DNA from: Balneolales bacterium
Lineage (GTDB): Bacteria > Bacteroidota > Rhodothermia > Balneolales > Natronogracilivirgulaceae
Assembly (NCBI GenBank): GCA_007127665.1
Contig: SKYY01000001.1
Coordinates: forward strand, 1 to 6,747
Direction: 5' to 3'
Length of the DNA stretch: 6,747 nucleotides
The notes under the pieces were generated by a model. The model was given only the letters and a program-made list of their open reading frames with translations. It had not been told where the DNA came from and made no database searches. This document shows, in pieces, positions 1-6,517 of the stretch (the stretch's first letter is position 1; every line of letters starts with the position of its first letter). The translations under genes were made by a program, and so were the position numbers.

Positions 1-380
1 ACCAGGCAATGATTCAACTGGATTTGGCTAACAGTCGGATGAAAGATTTTTATGACATCTATTTTCTTTGTCGCAATTACAGTTTCGAAGGGCCTCAACT
101 TCAAAAGGCAATACAGCAAACTTTTGAACGCAGAAATACTGACATCCCCGAAGATACTCCTTCTGCGTTCACCAGATTGTTTCACTCCGATCCATCCACG
201 CAAGCACAGTGGCGTGCTTTTAGAAAAAAACTGTCGGCACACGAACTTCCAGAAGATCTTGAAGTCGTAATCGATCTGATTCAGCAATTCTTGTGGCCGG
301 TTACGGAGCAACTCAACCGTGGTGCAATCATGTCCAAAAACTGGAAACCGGACGTTGGCTGGCATGAATCAATTTTCTAA
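1..380 (+). CDS. AbiEii/AbiGii-family nucleotidyltransferase toxin, C-terminal part (5' end outside window)
   Basis: This is the last ~126 codons of a protein resembling AbiEii/AbiGii nucleotidyltransferases, the toxin half of type IV-like AbiE toxin-antitoxin and phage-abortive-infection systems. The frame is open to the left edge (Gln-Ala precede the first Met at base 9), so that Met is internal and the true start lies upstream. What is seen: the conserved family segment N-S-R-M-K-D-F-Y-D-I-Y-F-L, matching the R-x-K-D-x-x-D motif near the C-terminal half of AbiEii proteins. A helical tail follows, with the usual late W-x-P-x-x-G-W element (KPDVGW) just before the stop. The catalytic GS...DxD motif of the N-terminal domain would lie outside the window, as would any AbiEi-type antitoxin gene, so activity cannot be judged. 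The C-terminus looks natural, not truncated. The gene converges on the hipB/hipA-remnant locus. Confidence 0.85.
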   Translation, partial: QAMIQLDLANSRMKDFYDIYFLCRNYSFEGPQLQKAIQQTFERRNTDIPEDTPSAFTRLFHSDPSTQAQWRAFRKKLSAHELPEDLEVVIDLIQQFLWPVTEQLNRGAIMSKNWKPDVGWHESIF

Positions 381-405
381 CTAAACGGTCGCTGTCTGCA
401 GTTCC

Positions 406-450
406 CTACCAATGAGCATAGACAATGATATCTGTTTTTTTCGAAACCAT
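406..450 (-). pseudogene. hipA-like toxin gene remnant: first 14 codons, then a stop
   Basis: An ATG at 450 lies 2 bp after the stop of the HipB-like gene, the usual tight hipB-hipA arrangement. It reads MVSKKTDIIVYAHW and then meets TAG at 406-408. The pattern of a polar start followed by (I/V)-Y-A-x-W is what I know as the N-terminus of HipA-family Ser/Thr kinase toxins, which normally run to over 400 residues. None of the three minus-strand frames below the stop resembles HipA, and within about 25 bp the sequence is already the 3' end of the convergent AbiEii gene. I infer that nearly all of hipA was deleted or replaced, with the breakpoint at roughly 380-409. The match is short (14 residues), so identification rests on it together with position directly behind hipB. 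Confidence 0.6.
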
Positions 451-452
451 AA

Positions 453-761
453 TTACAGATCCATATCTTGCAGTTTCCGACCAAACTCATCATCAGCAGC
501 CAACTTCAGAAAGTCTTCATGCAAGTTGAGGGCTCTCAGCACATTGAAATAGTTTCCGATGGAAACCGAGGGCCTGCCTCGCTCAATGTAATAGAGCGTA
601 GTCCGGTCAATATTAGCACGTTGAGCAACCTGAGTGGTCGTAAGCTTACGGCGCTGGAGCCGGCAGGCCGGAGTTAAGCCGCCTATTAGCCAGTCGAACA
701 CTGACCAGTCGGACACTGACCGGACGAACTCGGACAGGTCAAACACCGACCGGACGAACAC
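453..761 (-). CDS. HipB-like XRE-family helix-turn-helix antitoxin/regulator, orphaned, start uncertain
   Basis: This is a small DNA-binding protein of the XRE/Cro-CI type. From the GTG at 761 it is 102 residues. The HTH core lies at about residues 36-79 (RRKLTTTQVAQRANIDRTTLY, then the Y-I-E-R-G-x-P-S-V-S-I-G segment). The C-terminus, LAADDEFGRKLQDMDL, is the hallmark tail of the HipB-like regulators encoded next to HipA kinases, where they neutralise the toxin and autorepress the operon. The first ~24 residues (VRSVF/DLSEF/VRSVS/DWSVF) are not family-like: they are the translation of a 15-bp tandem repeat. No Shine-Dalgarno fixes the start. A second GTG at 701 would give an 82-residue protein that begins just before the family-like part. 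It starts 12 bp after the stop of the upstream WG lipoprotein gene, so read-through is possible. Its partner toxin survives only as a 14-codon stub. Confidence 0.75.
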   Translation of the reverse strand: MFVRSVFDLSEFVRSVSDWSVFDWLIGGLTPACRLQRRKLTTTQVAQRANIDRTTLYYIERGRPSVSIGNYFNVLRALNLHEDFLKLAADDEFGRKLQDMDL

Positions 762-769
762 CGCCGATC
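695..769. repeat. Degenerate 15-bp tandem repeat, five units, at the 5' end of hipB
   Basis: Five consecutive 15-bp units are visible on the + strand: 695-709, 710-724, 725-739, 740-754 and 755-769. Their rough consensus is C(G/A)(A/G)ACACNGACCGGA. A higher 30-bp order also shows: the 17-mer at 713-729 recurs at 743-759 with one difference (T/C at its fifth base). On the minus strand the array encodes the pentapeptides VRSVF, DLSEF, VRSVS and DWSVF at the N-terminus of the HipB-like protein. It ends 4 bp short of the stop of the WG lipoprotein gene. Because the unit is a multiple of three, copy-number change would lengthen or shorten the N-terminus without a frameshift. It is too irregular and short, with no spacers, to be a CRISPR array. 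Confidence 0.75.
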
Positions 770-773
770 AAAC

Positions 774-1832
774 TCAGTTCGTCGGATACCAGACATACTG
801 GCCCGACTTGTTGATGTAGCCCCGGTGAGTTTGGATCGTCTCCCCGACCGGGACGAGTAGTGTGACCCGCGCAAGCCCGTTATAAAACGGCCGCACTTCG
901 TCGAATTGCGGTTGTGTAATGATATTTCCCTGTTTGTCAATAAAGGTCCATCTGCCATCCATCAGAACAGCCGCCCGGCCCTCGGAGAACGGCTCAGCGA
1001 CCTCAAACTGCTCACTGATCACAAATACTCCGTCTTTATCTACATATCCAAACAGGTTTGAACCCGCCCTGGCCGGCGCCAGGCCATCCCCAAAATCGCC
1101 GACACTTATAAATTTGGGGGTTATCGATACCTCTCCGTTGTTATCGATAAAGCCCCATCGGTCGCTTATCCGTACCGCCGCCAACCTCTCCGAAAAAGGC
1201 CGCGCCTCGGCATATTTGAGGTCGATCACAGCATTGCCGTCCCTGTCGATGTATCCGAAGAGATCTTGCCTGCGAATCATGGCCCTGCCATCGCGGAATT
1301 CATTTTCCTCCACGAAATCCACAGATGACGGCATGGATACGGACTGTATGCGCTTGTCGTTTTTATCGATGTAATAGTGCTCGGAAAAGTCAACGCTTCT
1401 GACAAAGGCCCTGCCGTTTGAAAAGGCAAAAGCACTGCGGTATTTCGGATTGATAACGAAATTGCCTTTTTTGTCGATATATCCCCATCTGCCATCAAGC
1501 TGCACGGCCGCTTTGCCTTCCGAAAACCGGGTGATACTGGAAAAGTTTCCCTCAATGACCACCTCACCACGGCTGTCTATGTATTTCCTGCGGTTAGATT
1601 CACGAATGGCCGCCAGGCCCTCGTAAAAAGGAGCGGCATTCTGGAACCGGGGTGTAATCTCAATTTCCCCCTTCTTGTTGATATATCCCCATTGCCCGCC
1701 AACCTGAACGGGGTATAATTCAACCGTTCCGTCATCCTTGTTCCCGGTAATGGAATCGACGATATCGCAGGAACCGATGAAAACTAATGTCATCAGTATC
1801 AGAATTGGTATCAGAAATGTATAGCGCTTCAT
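774..1832 (-). CDS. WG-repeat lipoprotein, downstream paralogue
   Basis: This is a 352-residue protein of unknown specific function, made almost entirely of WG (KWG-type) repeats. A lipoprotein signal opens it: basic MKR, a hydrophobic stretch to residue 20, then lipobox I-G-S-C with Cys22 as the predicted lipidated residue, followed by an Asp/Lys-rich linker to about residue 40. Nine repeat units start near residues 47, 81, 114, 151, 190, 224, 259, 293 and 336. The typical form is (W/F)GYIDK.G...I.P.F followed by ...F.EGLAAV. Units 2 and 4 are degenerate (RKYIDSRG and HYYIDKND) and the last is a half-unit ending VWYP. WG repeats are thought to build an elongated or propeller-like binding surface, so binding something at the cell envelope is an inference. 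The ATG at 1832 is fixed by the signal peptide and lies 8 bp after the upstream paralogue's stop. No Shine-Dalgarno is visible. Confidence 0.9.
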   Translation of the reverse strand: MKRYTFLIPILILMTLVFIGSCDIVDSITGNKDDGTVELYPVQVGGQWGYINKKGEIEITPRFQNAAPFYEGLAAIRESNRRKYIDSRGEVVIEGNFSSITRFSEGKAAVQLDGRWGYIDKKGNFVINPKYRSAFAFSNGRAFVRSVDFSEHYYIDKNDKRIQSVSMPSSVDFVEENEFRDGRAMIRRQDLFGYIDRDGNAVIDLKYAEARPFSERLAAVRISDRWGFIDNNGEVSITPKFISVGDFGDGLAPARAGSNLFGYVDKDGVFVISEQFEVAEPFSEGRAAVLMDGRWTFIDKQGNIITQPQFDEVRPFYNGLARVTLLVPVGETIQTHRGYINKSGQYVWYPTN

Positions 1833-1840
1833 TTGTACTA

Positions 1841-2872
1841 TTATCGTGTTGGAAACCAGACGTATTCACCTTTTTTATCGATATAACCATACCTCATGTT
1901 CTGGCCGCTGCCAAGCGTAACCCTGGCTATGCCGTCCTTAAAGCTCTGGGCACTGGAAAACGGTTGTGAAATGGTTATCAGATTATTTTTCCGGCTGATA
2001 TAAAACCAGCTGTTATTTAGTCGTACCGCCGCCATATCCTCTGAAAAGGACCGCACTTCGGCGAACTGGGGCTCAACGATCATTTTTTCATCCTTGTCGA
2101 TGAATCCGATGAAGTTGCCGCTTCTGATCCATGCCCGGCCCTGGGAAAAGCGGCCTGCCTCGCTGTATTTCGGGGTGATGACAAGATTGCCGCTTTTGTC
2201 GATGAAACCCCACCCCTCTGCGGTCTGAATGGGCGCAACCCCGTCAACAAAATCACCGGCTGATGCAATCCGGAAGGTTGGATTGATCACCTCGCTTCCC
2301 GATGTGTTAATATAGACCCATCCTTCGAAGCTTTCTACGGCCGCCAGGCCATCGGAGAACGCCCTGGCGCTGCTGTATTTGGGTTCAAACAACAAGGATC
2401 CGTCATTTTTTATGTATCCCCATAGCCCGTCGGTTCGCACCGCAGCCAATCCTTCTGAAAAGGGTGATGCAAAATCGTACCCGGGTTCGACGACAAAATC
2501 TCCCCTCCTATCGATATATCCGTACCGCTGCCCGGGCAACTGGACGGGGGCCAGGTCGTCGCCGAAGTCGCCGGCTGTCGTAAACATGGGTTCAATCGCA
2601 ATGCTGGATGTGGCCGCATCCACATACCCCCAAAGCGTACCCATACGTACAGGAGCCATACCGTTCGATACAGGCCGGGCGTCATCGTATGCCGGATTTA
2701 CAGCAACTTGCCCTTTGCTGTTGATATATCCCCATTTTCCGTTAAGCAAAACAGGATGGATAACGTTGTTGTTATTGTCGTTCTTTTTCCCGGTCAGGTT
2801 GTCCACCAGATCACATCCTGAAAACAGAAATGGAACAGAGACAAGCAACGCGAAAAGCGCCGTCTTCTTCAT
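1841..2872 (-). CDS. WG-repeat lipoprotein, upstream paralogue
   Basis: This is a 343-residue lipoprotein with the same plan as its downstream neighbour. The frame is open to an ATG at 2920, but I place the start at the ATG at 2872 because the lipoprotein signal begins exactly there: MKK, a hydrophobic core, then F-S-G-C with Cys20. A linker rich in Lys, Asp and Asn (about residues 28-36) follows. Nine WG units start near residues 46, 80, 115, 150, 184, 219, 253, 287 and 326, a period of roughly 33-36 residues. The final half-unit GYIDKKGEYVWFP closely matches the neighbour's GYINKSGQYVWYP, and the mature N-termini (CDLVDNLTGKK against CDIVDSITGNK) also match, so the two genes are tandem duplicates. 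Both carry Asp at +2 after the lipid Cys. It is the first gene of an apparent two-gene operon, preceded by a 163-bp non-coding gap. The ligand is unknown. Confidence 0.9.
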   Translation of the reverse strand: MKKTALFALLVSVPFLFSGCDLVDNLTGKKNDNNNNVIHPVLLNGKWGYINSKGQVAVNPAYDDARPVSNGMAPVRMGTLWGYVDAATSSIAIEPMFTTAGDFGDDLAPVQLPGQRYGYIDRRGDFVVEPGYDFASPFSEGLAAVRTDGLWGYIKNDGSLLFEPKYSSARAFSDGLAAVESFEGWVYINTSGSEVINPTFRIASAGDFVDGVAPIQTAEGWGFIDKSGNLVITPKYSEAGRFSQGRAWIRSGNFIGFIDKDEKMIVEPQFAEVRSFSEDMAAVRLNNSWFYISRKNNLITISQPFSSAQSFKDGIARVTLGSGQNMRYGYIDKKGEYVWFPTR

Positions 2873-3035
2873 GTGTGTAATTTTTTCTTTGAAGTGATCA
2901 CCTGTCTTGCCATGACGCAATGTAATGATGCGCCGGTATTTCCGGGGCCGCCGTCCGGGTCATGGCCATAGAACTTTCGTGACCTTCGGTTCAGGTGTTA
3001 TTGATTTTTTTGGATGCTAATGATCTCACAAAATG
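2873..3035 (-). promoter_or_regulatory. Intergenic gap, presumed upstream region of the WG lipoprotein operon
   Basis: This 163-bp gap lies between the DUF1501 stop and the first WG lipoprotein start. It should hold the end of the first transcript and the promoter of the second, but I find neither a stem followed by a T-run nor a convincing promoter. What is visible: an 8-bp palindrome GTGATCAC at 2894-2901, 21 bp upstream of the lipoprotein ATG, and a GC-rich patch (about 2931-2966) containing CCGG-N5-CCGG. Read-through from DUF1501 into the WG genes cannot be excluded. The call rests on position only. Confidence 0.25.
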
Positions 3036-4673
3036 TTATTTGATCAGGGTCATTTTTCGCGTGACCGAACCGGCCGGGGTGTCAAGCCGGTAGACATAGG
3101 TTCCGCTGGAAAGTGCGCCTGAGTGGAATGTTGTCGTGTGGCTTCCCGCTTTCATGGTGCCGTTAATAAGCGTACTGACAAGCCGTCCGTTAACGTCGAA
3201 TACCTGCAGTTTTACTTCCCCCGCCGCGGGCAGGGTAAATCGAATACTTGTTGATGGGTTGAATGGATTCGGGTAGTTTTGATCGAGGGTAACCGATCGT
3301 GGTATTTCGTCCAGACGCGGGTTGCCGGCAGCAATCGCATCCACAAAATCTATTTTGCTGTACTGACCGGGTATAACCGAGCTGATATCGTCGGCAGGCA
3401 GGCCGAACCAGTCATCCATAATAGTGGTGTAAACCGACCGGAAATCGGTGCCGTAAATCGGGTCGCCAGACCTGTCGAGCTCCTCAAGTGTGGCATGTGA
3501 TCCGTACTGTCCGCCTTTGACCGGACCGAACACCATGACGGGGGCCGATGAACCATGGTCGGTGCCCTGCGAGGAGTTTTCCTGAAGCGTTCTTCCGAAT
3601 TCAGAGAACGTCATGGCAAGGGCACGATGGCTCAGATTATCGGTTCCGAGATCGCTGTAGAAAGCGTTCACAGCATTGGATATGATGGAGAGCAGATTGG
3701 CGTGTCCTCCGGACAGACCTCCCTGGTTATTGTGCGTATCAAAACCGCCAAGTGAAACCAGATACAACTTGGTATTCAAGCCGCCTCGAATGAGCCGTGC
3801 AACCACGGCAAGGCTGCGTGAGAGTCCGGTGTTGGGATAATCCGCAAGGTTCACAGCCCTGTCGGCAGCCGCCTGGATCGATTCGAGGTATTTGAAGGAT
3901 GAGTTGGCAATTTTACGGGCAAATGACAGGGATCGTCCGAACTCGTTAGCCGGTACATTCTCTTCATCATAGAAGCCGCCCTGTTCCAGGAATCGGGTAA
4001 ACTGACTGGCGCCGCCGAAGGTCACGCCAAGGTTTCCGAACTCACTTTGGAATACATTCGCCGATCCGCCGATGCGTACCCCGAGTGGAAATTCCGGCGG
4101 GTTTGCGATGAAATCAGGATTGTCTTCCACCAGAAACCTGCCGGCCCATCCCGAGTTCAGGTTCTGATTTGCATTACTTGCCGAGGTCCATATATCTGTT
4201 GAGCGGGCATGGGACCGGTTCTGGCTGGCATACCCCACATTGTGGATCAAAGCCATGTTTCCATCCCCCCAGAAGGATTGCATGTTGGCCATGGCCGGGT
4301 GCATGCCGATATCGTCGCTCAGCAGGATGGAGTCCTGCTTGCGTATTCCGAGAGTAGGCCGTTTCTGATAATAGATGTCGTTGGTGACAGGGATGATCGT
4401 ATTCAGACCGTCGTTGCCGCCGCCAAGCTGTATCAGTATAAGTACGCGGTCGTTTTCAGCGCTGGCAAGCCGGTTAAAGAATTTTGACCGCGCAAAGGTG
4501 CTTACCGGCATGCCGCCGAGCATCATGCTCGATCCGATAGCAGCAAACCCGAGGGTACTCAGAAAGCTTCTGCGTGTCCATGCATCATGGTCCTGCGTAT
4601 GCGCTTCCCCGTGCTCGAGAGCTCCTCCGTGCCGGGTGTGCGAATTATTCGGTTTTTGATCAATTTTGCGCAT
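3036..4673 (-). CDS. DUF1501 family exported protein with Tat signal and T9SS type A sorting domain
   Basis: This is a 545-residue protein. The frame is open to 4808, but that start would overlap the DUF1800 coding end. The ATG at 4673, 28 bp after the DUF1800 stop, puts a twin-arginine motif (T-R-R-S-F-L, residues 33-38) and a hydrophobic stretch (about 40-56) in the normal place. The DUF1501 domain (about 75-440) shows its usual conserved elements: LILIQLGGGNDGLNT (78-92), MHPAM (124-128), RSHARSTDIW (153-162), SLGGFDTHNNQ (307-317) and FSEFGRTLQEN with GTDHG (356-374). To my knowledge the family is placed with the alkaline phosphatase/sulfatase fold, and the conserved Asp and His residues fit metal binding, but no substrate is established. 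Residues about 459-545, with YPNPFNP (467-473) and ending R-K-M-T-L-I-K, form a T9SS C-terminal sorting domain, implying secretion or surface attachment. It is the partner of the upstream DUF1800 gene. Confidence 0.93.
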   Translation of the reverse strand: MRKIDQKPNNSHTRHGGALEHGEAHTQDHDAWTRRSFLSTLGFAAIGSSMMLGGMPVSTFARSKFFNRLASAENDRVLILIQLGGGNDGLNTIIPVTNDIYYQKRPTLGIRKQDSILLSDDIGMHPAMANMQSFWGDGNMALIHNVGYASQNRSHARSTDIWTSASNANQNLNSGWAGRFLVEDNPDFIANPPEFPLGVRIGGSANVFQSEFGNLGVTFGGASQFTRFLEQGGFYDEENVPANEFGRSLSFARKIANSSFKYLESIQAAADRAVNLADYPNTGLSRSLAVVARLIRGGLNTKLYLVSLGGFDTHNNQGGLSGGHANLLSIISNAVNAFYSDLGTDNLSHRALAMTFSEFGRTLQENSSQGTDHGSSAPVMVFGPVKGGQYGSHATLEELDRSGDPIYGTDFRSVYTTIMDDWFGLPADDISSVIPGQYSKIDFVDAIAAGNPRLDEIPRSVTLDQNYPNPFNPSTSIRFTLPAAGEVKLQVFDVNGRLVSTLINGTMKAGSHTTTFHSGALSSGTYVYRLDTPAGSVTRKMTLIK

Positions 4674-4701
4674 AAGTAGAACCGCTGCTTTTAATGAAAA
4701 T

Positions 4702-6309
4702 TCAGGTAAGCTGGTAGGATGGGAGCTGTTGGAGGTAAGAGATGTACTGCCGGATACTTTCGGCAAACATCGGCTGATAGAACAGATTGTTTGACTGGTC
4801 TGCATCAACCCTCCACTCGTACCATGGAATGGTGCCCAGCAAAATTTTCGACAGGTTTATCTTGTAATCCGGAAAACCGGTCAGATCGGGCGGCAGATTT
4901 GGATCTCCTGCAAAATCTTCTTCAACGACACGGATTTCCATCCGGTCCAGGGGAACGGCCAGGATGTATCTTGCCAGATCCTCCGCAATGGTAAATGGAT
5001 TGTTCGGATCAGAGATCTTTTCAATCAGTGAAATGGGATTGAAGGAAGAGCCCGTGCCACCGCTGCCATTGATCAGGTTGTTGATATTATCCCATCGGGC
5101 GGGCATCAGATTGGTGTTGATCCAGCTGAAATGTCCGGGACTGCCGTCCGAGTATGGTGGATTGTACCCATCCCATCCAAAAACTGTTTCTGGACGAAGC
5201 AGTTCTTCGTTGGAGTCCTGCATGCGCAACCTGATGAATTCTTTTATCTGAGAGGTGGGTGTTACTTCCAGCTCTCTCAGGTAGCCCATAAACAGTTCGA
5301 CGGGACTTTTTATGCGGCAACCCATGAACCGTTCCTGGTAGAAATGGCCGCTGCTCAACAGGTTTGTGAGTACTGCGGCAACGTCGAAATCCTGCTGAAT
5401 ACAGTAGGCGGCCATGCTGTCGATAACAGCGTAGTCGGGTTCGGCACTGACGAAGAAGACATAAAGTTTGCGGCAGAGAAACCAGGCTGCCTGCTCCCGG
5501 CGTTGCTCGAAAATATGGTCAATCACGGTATCCAGATTGTAGTTTCCGGTCTGTCCGAATACCGTTTTGGGTCCTGAGTCGTGCCTGGTGGCATCAAAAA
5601 AGCTACTGAGATTATTGTCGTTAACCCGCCACCCCGTAACCGCGCGCGATACCTCGGCGACATCATTTTCGGAGTAGTTGTCATTGCCGTTTTTGTCGGT
5701 TGGACCAATGGTAAACAACTCCATCAGTTCTCTGGCAAAGTCCTGATTTGGTGCACCGGCCCGGTTGTTGTAGCTGTTCAGATAATAGACCATCGCGGAG
5801 TTTTTACTGAACTGTTTTACGATGTCCTTGAAATCACCGAGAGCCTGCAGGTGCAGGAGGGTCCAGTATTTATACATGTGGCTTGCATAGCTGCCGGATG
5901 CTTTGTCGGGCAAAGCGTTCATATTGCTGTAGGAAACCGCAAAATGATTGCTCCAGAAAAGCATCATGCGCTGGAGCAGTCCGCCACTGTACATAGTGTC
6001 CATCCAGCGAAACTGGGTATCATAAATATGCAGTACGTTGCCTGAGTTTCCACTGTTGTACCATTGCGGGTTATCGGGCAGCGGTGTGTTTCTTGCCGTA
6101 TCCACCATTGCCGTTACTGCCAGGTTCGCATTTGGAAAGCTGCGCACATAATTCAGATTGTTGGTGCGCATGCCGAAGTGTGTTCTTCGTACAAGATGCG
6201 CCGCCTGTTCCCTGGACCATATACCCGTATAGGGTGTGAGGCCCGTCGACATTGTTCCGGCATGGGCGCCGGGGTTTTTTTCCTTTTTCCTCGCATCAAC
6301 AGAAATCAT
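4702..6309 (-). CDS. DUF1800 family protein, partner of DUF1501
   Basis: This is a 535-residue DUF1800 protein, near full family length. Conserved blocks in order: AAHLVRRTHFG (36-46), MMLFWSNHFAVS (115-126), NQDFARELMELFTIG (188-202, the family's most recognisable motif), DVAEVSRAVTGW (216-227), a HDSGPKTVFG segment (243-252), FLCRKLYVFFV (277-287) and KSPVEL (334-339). The biochemical function is unknown. DUF1800 and DUF1501 genes are commonly neighbours in Bacteroidota, Planctomycetota and Proteobacteria, which suggests that they work together. The ATG at 6309 is the longest start. The Met at 6252 (MSTGLTPYTG) would also keep all conserved blocks, and neither has a well-spaced Shine-Dalgarno. 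With either start there is no Sec, Tat or lipoprotein signal, although the partner clearly has an export signal. It is the first gene of the pair, preceded by a 208-bp AT-rich gap. Confidence 0.92.
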   Translation of the reverse strand: MISVDARKKEKNPGAHAGTMSTGLTPYTGIWSREQAAHLVRRTHFGMRTNNLNYVRSFPNANLAVTAMVDTARNTPLPDNPQWYNSGNSGNVLHIYDTQFRWMDTMYSGGLLQRMMLFWSNHFAVSYSNMNALPDKASGSYASHMYKYWTLLHLQALGDFKDIVKQFSKNSAMVYYLNSYNNRAGAPNQDFARELMELFTIGPTDKNGNDNYSENDVAEVSRAVTGWRVNDNNLSSFFDATRHDSGPKTVFGQTGNYNLDTVIDHIFEQRREQAAWFLCRKLYVFFVSAEPDYAVIDSMAAYCIQQDFDVAAVLTNLLSSGHFYQERFMGCRIKSPVELFMGYLRELEVTPTSQIKEFIRLRMQDSNEELLRPETVFGWDGYNPPYSDGSPGHFSWINTNLMPARWDNINNLINGSGGTGSSFNPISLIEKISDPNNPFTIAEDLARYILAVPLDRMEIRVVEEDFAGDPNLPPDLTGFPDYKINLSKILLGTIPWYEWRVDADQSNNLFYQPMFAESIRQYISYLQQLPSYQLT

Positions 6310-6517
6310 ATCAGAGCATGAGGTCCTTTAATTTCAATTACCTCTATAAGAGCAATTGAGTCTCTTTATGTTACACTGATGCCGTAATATGTTTTTTTAA
6401 TTATCAACTGTGGAATAGAAAAAAAGCGGGCTAATGATTGCTCATCATCATGTTACTGCTGCATCTTGTTTGTGCGGGGGGAGAGCTCCGTTCGTTTATG
6501 GGTTCCTACGGGACAGA
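6310..6517 (-). promoter_or_regulatory. AT-rich intergenic region upstream of the DUF1800-DUF1501 pair
   Basis: These 208 bp lie between the HtrA-like stop and the DUF1800 start and contain no credible gene. The half nearest DUF1800 (6310-6425) is strongly AT-rich, as expected of a promoter region, but I could not match either the sigma-70 consensus or the Bacteroidota TTG/TAnnTTTG consensus convincingly. An AAAGG run sits 15 nt upstream of the DUF1800 ATG, too far for a typical ribosome binding site. A run of seven A on the + strand (6419-6425, T on the coding strand) follows a GC-rich CCCGC, but no pairing arm is present, so I do not call a terminator for the HtrA-like gene. Confidence 0.3.

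Noticed and set aside
423..441. T-run after GATATC downstream of the AbiEii gene as its terminator.
   Set aside because: No real stem precedes the T-run, and these bases are explained better as the AAA-AAA lysine codons of the hipA stub on the other strand.
651..690. Two compensating single-base indels in the HipB-like N-terminus (reading G-G-L-T-P-A-C-R-L where the family would suggest G-G-L-I-R-x-A-R-L).
   Set aside because: The idea rests on a consensus from memory; ordinary substitutions explain the sequence and the frame is open throughout.
634..819. A + strand open frame with a serine/threonine/aspartate-rich pentapeptide array (SNTDQ, SDTDR and similar) as a small protein.
   Set aside because: It is the opposite-strand reading of the tandem repeat and of the hipB and WG gene ends; no start signal or family resemblance supports it.
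2894..2901. GTGATCAC palindrome upstream of the first WG lipoprotein as an operator.
   Set aside because: An 8-bp palindrome is expected by chance at this scale, and no second copy or nearby promoter supports it.
2873..2920. Upstream extension of the first WG lipoprotein by 16 residues.
   Set aside because: The added polar residues would precede a complete lipoprotein signal peptide that starts cleanly at the Met at 2872.
2971..3011. Possible + strand terminator (ACCT...AGGT followed by a T-run).
   Set aside because: The stem is only 4 bp, the T-run is several bases away, and no + strand gene ends here.
4674..4808. Upstream extension of DUF1501 by 45 residues.
   Set aside because: It would overlap the DUF1800 coding end and bury the Tat signal far inside the protein; the ATG at 4673 fits both the spacing and the signal.
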